From Prunus persica (Eukaryota; Streptophyta; Magnoliopsida; Rosales; Rosaceae): a stretch of 64,000 bases of DNA. Every line of letters begins with the position of its first letter. The stretch's first letter is position 1. The position numbers were made by a program, and so were the translations under genes. A model generated the notes under the pieces. That model searched no databases. It had not been told where the DNA came from and was given only the letters and a program-made list of their open reading frames with translations. The stretch spans positions 18,154,570-18,218,569 of the forward strand of contig NC_034016.1 of the NCBI RefSeq assembly GCF_000346465.2, read 5' to 3'. Of this stretch, positions 56,315 through 64,000 are shown one piece after another.

Positions 56315-57203
56315 GTAGGTATGTTTTGTTGAATGAGATGAATGAGAAGATGACCAACAACCCTAGAACTTGTGCTTAAAAGAACCAGGTTCACATTGTA
56401 TAAATTCATCTCCTGGCATTGTTTTTCCTAATTTTATGATGTTTTGCTTCTTCTTCTTCGTACTTCAAGTCAATTAGTTGTTTTAGCTCCGGCATAACAA
56501 GAGATATATTTTGAACCACCATCTTGGGTACTAATTTCGAAAAGCTAGGAACAACCTTCGTCTTGTAATTCATATATATATATATTTAATGAAAAAAAAA
56601 TTGACTATTCCCACCATCAGCGCTAAGACAGATCCACGACCTCGAGTCAAAAGGAGTCTTGTAATTCATCTTTAATTAAGAAAAACTATTCTATACATAG
56701 CAAAGTATAAAAAAACAAATATTTTCACTTCCATAATATTATTATCCCACCAAAAAGGAAAAGAAAAAGGTGCTTGCGAAGAGGAGAAATGTTTAGTTTT
56801 CAAACGCCTCTCTGCTGCTACCTCTGCCTCCCTCCACAAACACACTCCTCAAAACTCGTTACGCGCCACTCTAAAAACAGGCATATCAGCAAAGACTCGG
56901 TCCCTTTCTCTCTAAACCATTTATTCCTCCTACGTTGGTGGAAAACAAAGACCCCTTTGTCATGAACATTTTCATCACTCCAATAATGTCTCCTCCCATT
57001 TTCCCAATTCCTTGTCTAAAATCCATGGAACAAAATGTCACATTGGTATTTTTCTAGGAAGCCGATTTGTTCTGCTACATTACATACAATGTTGATCAAT
57101 ACGTATACTTCATTCAAATCGTAAACACATCGAAGAATTCAGAAAGAAAAACGAAAGATTGGTGTTTGAGAAATTTATATATTACAACTAAGGTAGCTAG
57201 ACA
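56315..57203. other. Spacer between AHL and CSLD genes
   Basis: 3' UTR of AHL, an (AT)n tract at about 56573-56585, and the promoter and leader of CSLD. No further gene or transposon recognised. Confidence 0.4.
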
Positions 57204-58240
57204 ATGGCAACATCCCTGAACAGAGAGCCATCCAAGAAGGCGATACGCAGCCCTGGGGGCTCTACTAGCTCTCAAGGCAAGGCTAATTCCAGTGGCCAAA
57301 CTGTTAAGTTTGCGAGAAGAACTTCGAGTGGACGGTATGTGAGTCTGTCCAGAGAAGACCTTGACATGTCAGGGGAATTATCAGGGGACTATATGAACTA
57401 CACAGTTCATATTCCTCCTACCCCTGACAATCAGCCCATGGACACCTCTGTGGCGGTCAAGGCTGAGGAGCAATATGTCTCCAACTCTTTATTCACCGGG
57501 GGATTCAACAGCGTCACGCGTGCTCATCTCATGGATAAGGTGATCGATTCGGAGGTGACTCATCCTCAGATGGCTGGAGCCAAAGGCTCTGCATGCATGA
57601 TGCCTGCTTGTGATGGTAAGGTGATGAAGGATGAGAGGGGAGTTGATATAACCCCTTGTGAATGCAGGTATGAACATACTATTTTCGATTAATTATTTGC
57701 TCGATTATCGTCTAAATTTCACATTGGTAATACCCTGGGAAGATCTTGAGTACTCAAGTAAAGCCTAAAAATTCGTATTCGCATTTAGTAATTTGAACAT
57801 GTCTTAAACTTCTATCTGTTTTTGTTTTTCAAAATGTGTTGTGTAGGTTCAAAATCTGTAGAGATTGCTATCTGGACGCCCAGAAGGAAACTGGAAATTG
57901 TCCAGGTTGCAAGGAGCAATACAGAGTAGGGGAAGAATATGATGATTCACAGGATTATAACTCTGGAACCCTGCAATTGCCTGGCCCAGATGGAAAAAGG
58001 GATAACATGTCTGTGATGAAGAGGAACCAAACTGGAGATTTTGATCACAATAGGTGGTTGTTTGAGACCAAGGGAACCTATGGTGTTGGCAATGCTTTTT
58101 ATCCCCCAGACGACTATGGTGATGGCGGTGGTGATGGCTTCCACGGAGGCCCACTGGAGTCGGATGACAAGCCTTGGAAGCCCCTCAGTCGGAAACTGCC
58201 AATCCCAGCAGCCATTATCAGCCCTTACAGGTTAATTATG

Positions 58241-58292
<52 letters not shown>

Positions 58293-61200
58293 AGTACTTT
58301 TACAGGTTTACTTAGACATGTTGAACTTAATTTAAACGTGTTCAAAATTAGACATGTTGCATTTGTACCTGCACACAAAAAGTGTTATGAATTCGTCAAA
58401 ATTCATCAGACTTTTGCACTACAATAACCTTAACAAATAGTAGTAAAACATAATAAAAATGGTAAGATGAACTGATTATGTGTTCATATATTGTGTCATT
58501 ATGCAATATAATTAGAGATGACACGAATAAAGTATAATATGATCCATATGTTGCAGGTTGCTGATCTTTGTTCGGTTTATCGTGCTATGTTTCTTCTTGC
58601 ATTGGAGAGTAGTGAATCCAAATAATGATGCAAGATGGTTGTGGCTCATGTCTGTGATCTGTGAGATATGGTTTGCCTTCTCTTGGATTCTGGATCAGAC
58701 TCCCAAGTTCTTCCCCATCAATCGGTCGACCGATCTTCAAGTCCTCCATGACAAGTTTGATATGCCGTCCCCTTCCAATCCCACTGGCCGTTCTGACCTC
58801 CCTGGTGTTGACCTCTTTGTGTCCACTGCTGATCCTGACAAAGAGCCACCTCTTACCACTGCAAACACCATCCTTTCAATCTTAGCCGTTGATTATCCGG
58901 TCGAAAAGGTGGCATGCTACATCTCTGATGATGGAGGTGCCCTCCTCACCTTTGAGGCAATGGCAGAGGCTGCAAGTTTTGCCGATTTGTGGGTCCCGTT
59001 CTGTCGGAAACACCACATTGAACCAAGGAACCCTGAGAGCTACTTCAGCTTGAAAGTTGACCCAACGAAGAATAAGAGCAGGCTAGACTTTGTGAAGGAC
59101 AGGAGGAAGATCAAGAGGGAGTATGATGAGTTCAAGGTGAGGATCAATGGGCTTCCTGACTCAATCAGGAGGAGGTCTGATGCTTTCCATGCCAGAGAGG
59201 AAATGAAGCAGCTGAAGAATATGAGGGAGAGTGGAGGTGACCCTTTGGAGCAAGTCAAAGTCCCCAAGGCCACATGGATGGCTGATGGCACACATTGGCC
59301 TGGTTCTTGGGCTGTCCCTTCCCACGACCATGCCAAAGGTGACCATTCTGGAATTCTTCAGGTATATTTGCTTTTGTTTTAAGGCTTTCTCATTATTCAT
59401 CTTGAATTTGAATAAAGCTATTTGGACCATGTTTACTGATCACCTCTCGAATTCTTTGTTAGAGATACAATAAGCAATATGGTCATTAAATATGGTCGAA
59501 ACTATACTGTCTGCAATAACCAAGCAATATTGAACAACTGATGCTGCAAAATGCACAGGTGATGCTGAAGCCTCCTAGCCCTGACTCCCTTTTGGGAGGG
59601 GCAGATGACAAGCTCATAGATTTCACAGATGTCGATATACGCCTCCCTATGTTTGTCTACATGTCAAGAGAAAAGCGGCCAGGCTACGATCATAACAAGA
59701 AAGCTGGTGCCATGAATGCGCTGGTGCGAGCATCAGCCATCTTGTCCAACGGCCCTTTCATTCTCAACCTTGACTGCGACCACTACATCTACAACTGCAA
59801 AGCTGTCCGTGAAGGAATGTGCTTCATGATGGACCGTGGTGGCGAAAACATCTGCTACATTCAGTTCCCACAGAGATTCGAAGGCATTGATCCCTCTGAT
59901 CGCTATGCCAATCACAACACTGTGTTTTTTGATGGCAACATGCGTGCTCTTGATGGTTTACAGGTACCTTGAAAAATTCTATGCTACAAACTCGTATGGC
60001 ATACTTATGAACCGCTATAGGATATATAGATTTGTGGACTGTTAGATTTGTTCGTGTGTCATACAAGATTGTAACTTGGAATGCACAAAATCAATATGCA
60101 TGAATCATGGATTTGCAGGGTCCAGTGTATGTGGGAACAGGGACCATGTTCAGGCGGTTTGCCCTGTACGGTTTTGACCCTCCGAATCCTGACAAGTTGC
60201 TGGTGAAGACTGACACTGAGACGCAGGGAGGAGAGCCTTTGACACAGTCGAACACACAACCTTTGACAGCCAGCGACTTCGACGCTGATCTTGACACCAA
60301 TTTACTTCCCAAGCGTTTTGGAAATTCCACAATGCTGGCAGATTCTATACCCATTGCTGAGTACTACGGTCGCCCCCTAGCTGATCATCCTGCTGTGAAA
60401 TTTGGACGGCCTCCTGGTGTTCTCAGGGCTCCTCGTGATCCACTTGATGCTACTACTGTTGCTGAAGCTGTCTCTGCCATTTCTTGCTGGTAAGTATGTG
60501 GGCACGTACACACACACTTATTTGATCTGAGTTGCGTGAATTCGTAAATTTAACTGACCACATGATGTGACAGTTGATTAACGAACGAGATGATAATCGA
60601 TCATGTAAACTAAGTAGTAGCAAGCTAGGTACCTATGCATCAAATTAACAATGGTTGACAGGTACGAGGACAAGACTGAATGGGGAGACCGTGTGGGTTG
60701 GATTTATGGGTCAGTCACAGAAGATGTGGTGACGGGGTACAGGATGCACAACCGTGGATGGCACTCAGTCTACTGCATTACCAAGCGTGACGCATTTCGG
60801 GGTTCAGCTCCGATTAATCTCACAGATCGACTCCATCAAGTGCTCCGTTGGGCTACAGGCTCTGTCGAGATTTTCTTCTCCAGGAACAATGCCTTCCTTG
60901 CCTCAATGCGCCTCAAGTTACTGCAGCGCCTTGCCTACATCAACGTCGGTGTCTACCCTTTTACCTCAATATTTCTCATTGTCTACTGCTTCCTCCCTGC
61001 ACTCTCACTCTTCACTGGACAGTTCATAGTGGCAAATCTCAACATCACATTTCTAATCTACTTGCTAACCATTACCATATGCCTTATATCTCTGGCCCTC
61101 CTGGAGGTAAAGTGGTCTGGGATCGGTTTGGAAGAGTGGTGGAGAAACGAACAGTTTTGGCTCATTTCTGGAACCAGTGCTCACTTGGCTGCTGTGGTGC

Positions 61201-61628
61201 AAGGGCTTCTCAAAGTCATTGCAGGAATTGAAATCTCTTTCACATTGACTTCCAAGTCTGCAGGAGAGGACGAAAATGATGTCTTTGCAGATTTGTACCT
61301 TGTCAAGTGGACTTCCCTCATGATCCCTCCCATTGTTATTGCAATGGTCAACATCATTGCCATTGCTGTTGCATTTTCCAGAGAGGTTTATGCAATAAAT
61401 CCTCAGTGGGCTAAGTTTATTGGTGGAGCTTTCTTTAGCTTCTGGGTGCTGGCTCATTTGTATCCTTTTGCCAAGGGTTTGATGGGGCGAAGAGGGAAGA
61501 CACCGACCATCGTGTTTGTTTGGTCAGGTCTCATTGCCATTACACTTTCCTTGCTCTGGGTCGCCGTTAACCCACCAGGTGCTGCCGGTGGTGCTGCAGC
61601 AGGAGGCGCCGGGTTCCAATTTCCATAA
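57204..61628 (+). CDS. Cellulose synthase-like D (CSLD1/CSLD4 type)
   Basis: Processive family-2 glycosyltransferase building beta-1,4-glucan-type wall polymer in tip-growing cells. Six exons: 57204-57667, 57847-58230, 58557-59361, 59559-59963, 60119-60489, 60662-61628; 3396 nt, 1131 residues. N-terminal CSLD signature [20 protein letters not shown], then a zinc-finger-like Cys cluster ([26 protein letters not shown]) split by intron 1. Catalytic residues: D in ISDDGG (about 407), DCD (623-625), TED (829-831) and QVLRW (869-873). Two transmembrane helices precede the catalytic loop and about six follow. The C-terminus AGGAGFQFP resembles the pollen-expressed CSLD1/CSLD4 subgroup; that assignment is inferred. 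Intron 2 starts with a (CT)n tract (58242-58288). Confidence 0.95.
58242..58288 (+). repeat. (CT)n microsatellite in CSLD intron 2
   Basis: About 23 CT units starting 11 bp after the 5' splice site. Length variation is expected and could affect splicing because it lies so close to the donor; that is inference. Confidence 0.9.
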
Positions 61629-62645
61629 GCATCTCAATGAGTACATTTTAGGGTCAAGAAACTGTAGAAATATAAAACTAGCAGGATTGACAGTTACCTT
61701 TCTTCTGTTATCTTTAAAAATGGGCATCCAGAGAAGTTGTTTTGTTCTTTGATTGTAATTGGTGGAGTTTGTATATCTTTTATTGAAGGAATTATGCTGA
61801 AAAGTCTGTAAACTGAACAGCATTTTCATTCATTTTGTAATGATTAATTGTTAAGTCTCTTATAAAATGAATCTGGGTCGTTCTGGTGTACAAGGCACGT
61901 ATGCATGTATGGATACAAGGGATATGTGCAAGCACAAGATTGGTCGATTCATAACCCTAATCCTGACCCTTCTAATTCTATCCCCATGCATACCATATAT
62001 ATGGTCTAAGCTGGCAATGATGGAAGTGCCAGGGAAGATCAACTAGATAATACAGGCTATGTGACATAAAATTCTTACTAGTTTCTTACGAATTCAAAAC
62101 CACAACTCTCCAGACAGTTCAAGAAGGATTGTGCTTGTCATAAAAACCATGGCTCCATTGGGACCCTCAGGCACCACCTAAATGGAGCCATGTTGAAACA
62201 GTCTGTGGAGTTCAAGAATCTCCACCATCATAATTCATATAATAGAGCAGTGATGTGCAAAAAATGTAAAAAAGGGTACAAATTTAACGCCGCATCCTTT
62301 CATTCCTTACACTTCTAATTAATATAATAAAACGATTAAGTCAAGGATCAACACAGGAAACATAAAAGTTGAGATTGCAATAGCTAAATTCTTAAGAATA
62401 GGAGACCCAAATCATTGGAATTCAAAAAATAGTGACCAAAAGTACCGCATATTTACATGAGTCTCATCATTTAACTATAACTGCTGGGAACAATAATTAT
62501 AGATTGGCGAATTAGATACATCCAACTGCATAGGCTTGAGATCCAAATATAAGTATGAACAAACCAAAACTACTTGTATTCTATCTTCTCAAAAGCAACC
62601 AAAGCTCTGTACTTGGGGGACAGACAGGATATTCATCTCTACAGT
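61629..62645. other. Convergent spacer between CSLD and ARID-HSP20 genes
   Basis: Holds the 3' UTRs of two convergent genes. No further gene or transposon recognised. Confidence 0.45.
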
Positions 62646-63910
62646 TTAAAAATCTGACTGTTCAAATGGCACACGCACAAACAATTGGCCATTCAAGGTC
62701 ACCACAGCAGATGTCTGTTGTGGATCGATTCTCGAAGGGAGGCTGACAACCTATAAAGAAAACCACTTTAATTATCCTGCAGGTAAGTGCCACACTACAC
62801 AACAAAAGTTTTCATTTGAACATTAATATATGTGTGAATCTAATGCTGCTATATTATCTTCTTATAGAAAAAAAAAACTGTTATACTATCTTGTTGACAA
62901 GAGGCCAGAAATCCAGGTGATGCAGAATGCATATTGTTAGTTTACCTAATTTAGTTAAAGATTCCTTGTTGTTGAAGGATCTCTTATTAGTTAATTTGCT
63001 TTCCTATTTCTTAAAGTTTACTTTTCCTTTTCCTAGACTAAAAAGGGTTTTGCCTCTATAAATAGAGTTGTTTGTAATCTTTTAAGGGAGACTTGATTAA
63101 TGATAAATTTCCTTACTTTAAACTCTCTGATTCCTTCCCTTTCCCTTCGTCTGTTCGATCTCTAATTCTTCTCCTCGATCTCTTATTTCTTCTCTGTTCT
63201 ATTGCTCAACTGTTCACTCTAATATCTACGGGCTGTTCTACATCACCAGGCTAATGATATCTTAGGCTTAGGTCTGGGACAGTAGGAACCTGCAGAAATC
63301 CTCCCCCCACCAAACCAACAAAAGAAAACCCCGCCATTTCAGGATTCTATTTCCCCCACTTCAAAACTGCAAAGAACCACATATGCAGGTATATAAGTTT
63401 AAGTTATGCCAACCTTCTTAAAGGGTGTGACACCCCAAGGATTATCCAGTTGCTTTGGTTGACCAGATATAATCAGGCGCCCAGCTGGATCAGACTGAAC
63501 ATGCACCTGAATCACAACCACCGTTAACAACAAAATTGGATAGAGAGTATAACAAGCAAAAGCTGGATAAAAAATTTTACTTGGAACAAAAAAACAGAAT
63601 TTAGGTCGATCAACTACACATGGAAAAGAACTACCAACTTTAACCACAAAAACAAAGTCGACTAATTTAAAAATGATATGGATGACAAAACTAGTTCATG
63701 AACTAACCTCCTCACGAAGAAGTCCAGGAACTAAGGCATATACCTCAAAGCAATCATTCTGTGTACAGTAAAATTTCAAATTCTAATTAGATATAATCTG
63801 TAGAAATATGTTAAGTCCCAACAGTGGGATGAGAGAAACTTACAAATCTTTTCACGTTAACCTTCACCCAATCTGCTGGGCGTCCAATATCAAATACCAT
63901 TATGTCCAAT
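62646..63910 (-). CDS. ARID domain protein, C-terminal HSP20-like part (5' part beyond window)
   Basis: Chromatin-associated protein type that combines an N-terminal ARID DNA-binding domain with a C-terminal alpha-crystallin (HSP20-like) domain; only the latter is in the window. Exons in coding order: 63844-63910, 63708-63758, 63414-63506, 62646-62750. They read GRPADWVKVNVKRF, NDCFEVYALVPGLLREE, VHVQSDPAGRLIISGQPKQL (to GVTPFKK) and VVSLPSRIDPQQTSAVVTLN ending VPFEQSDF. All junctions keep frame. The sequence matches the C-terminus of plant ARID3/ARID5-type proteins; which paralogue cannot be said without the ARID part. The intron 62751-63413 contains a solo LTR. Further exons must lie to the right of 64000. 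Confidence 0.88.
62918..63245 (+). mobile_element. Solo LTR with 5-bp target duplication inside an intron
   Basis: 328 bp starting TGATGCAG and ending CTACATCA (perfect TG...CA ends with extended inverted termini). It is flanked on both sides by CCAGG (62913-62917 and 63246-63250). Inside are a TATA-like CTCTATAAATAGAG at about 63054-63067 and a downstream CT-rich stretch, the usual LTR promoter layout. No internal retroelement sequence remains, so it arose by LTR-LTR recombination. The orientation call follows the TATA box. Confidence 0.88.
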
Positions 63911-64000
63911 CTATAAACAAGGGGAAAACAAAAACGTTCAGCTGGAACAATAGCAAAGATACTTTCAATTATCATGTCAACTGAAATCACTAGGGGTCGA
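63911..64000. other. Intron of the ARID-HSP20 gene at the window edge
   Basis: Begins at the acceptor TATAG (complement) of the exon at 63844-63910; the next exon is not in the window. Confidence 0.5.

Overview
This is a window of plant nuclear DNA. Most genes are split by GT-AG introns, intergenic spacers are AT-rich, there are dispersed SINEs, MITEs and LTR elements, and one insert is derived from the plastid rpoC2 gene. The protein families (HMGR, CSLD, DYW-class PPR, AHL, BIG ARF-GEF, THA8-like) place it in a eudicot. Protein similarity and compact spacing suggest a woody rosid, plausibly Rosaceae such as Prunus; that is an inference, not a proof.

Layout, left to right: (1) a minus-strand polygalacturonase gene, cut by the left edge; (2) at 1813-5213, in its promoter, a complex insertion with a CACTA-type terminus, two arrays of perfect or near-perfect hairpins, the 5' part of an FLX-like gene between the arrays, and a damaged second copy of the polygalacturonase 5' end; (3) a small minus-strand coiled-coil protein gene (7170-8222); (4) an intronless DYW PPR gene resembling REME1 (9205-11139); (5) a 5 kb repeat-rich spacer; (6) an M20 aminoacylase-1 gene, minus strand, with a signal peptide and a C-terminal RDEL; (7) a two-exon plant gene of unknown function (20434-22136); (8) an expansin-like B gene (23486-24498); (9) a THA8-like short PPR gene, minus strand (25821-26840); (10) an 11-exon BIG1-type ARF-GEF (28619-38001); (11) an 8.7 kb spacer with SINEs, a 165-bp tandem repeat, a nuclear plastid insert, a MITE and a TRIM element; (12) HMG-CoA reductase (46717-48754); (13) a 6.8 kb repeat-rich spacer; (14) an intronless AHL gene (55571-56317); (15) a six-exon CSLD cellulose-synthase-like gene (57204-61628); (16) the 3' end of an ARID-HSP20 gene, minus strand, with a solo LTR in an intron, running off the right edge.

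The genes are ordinary, independently expressed plant genes and do not form a pathway cluster. Three act on the cell wall (polygalacturonase, expansin-like, CSLD) and two are organelle RNA-processing PPR proteins, but nothing in the sequence links them. For every complete multi-exon gene the spliced exon lengths proposed here sum to a multiple of three and read through without stops, which supports the splice calls. The most unusual region is 1813-5213.
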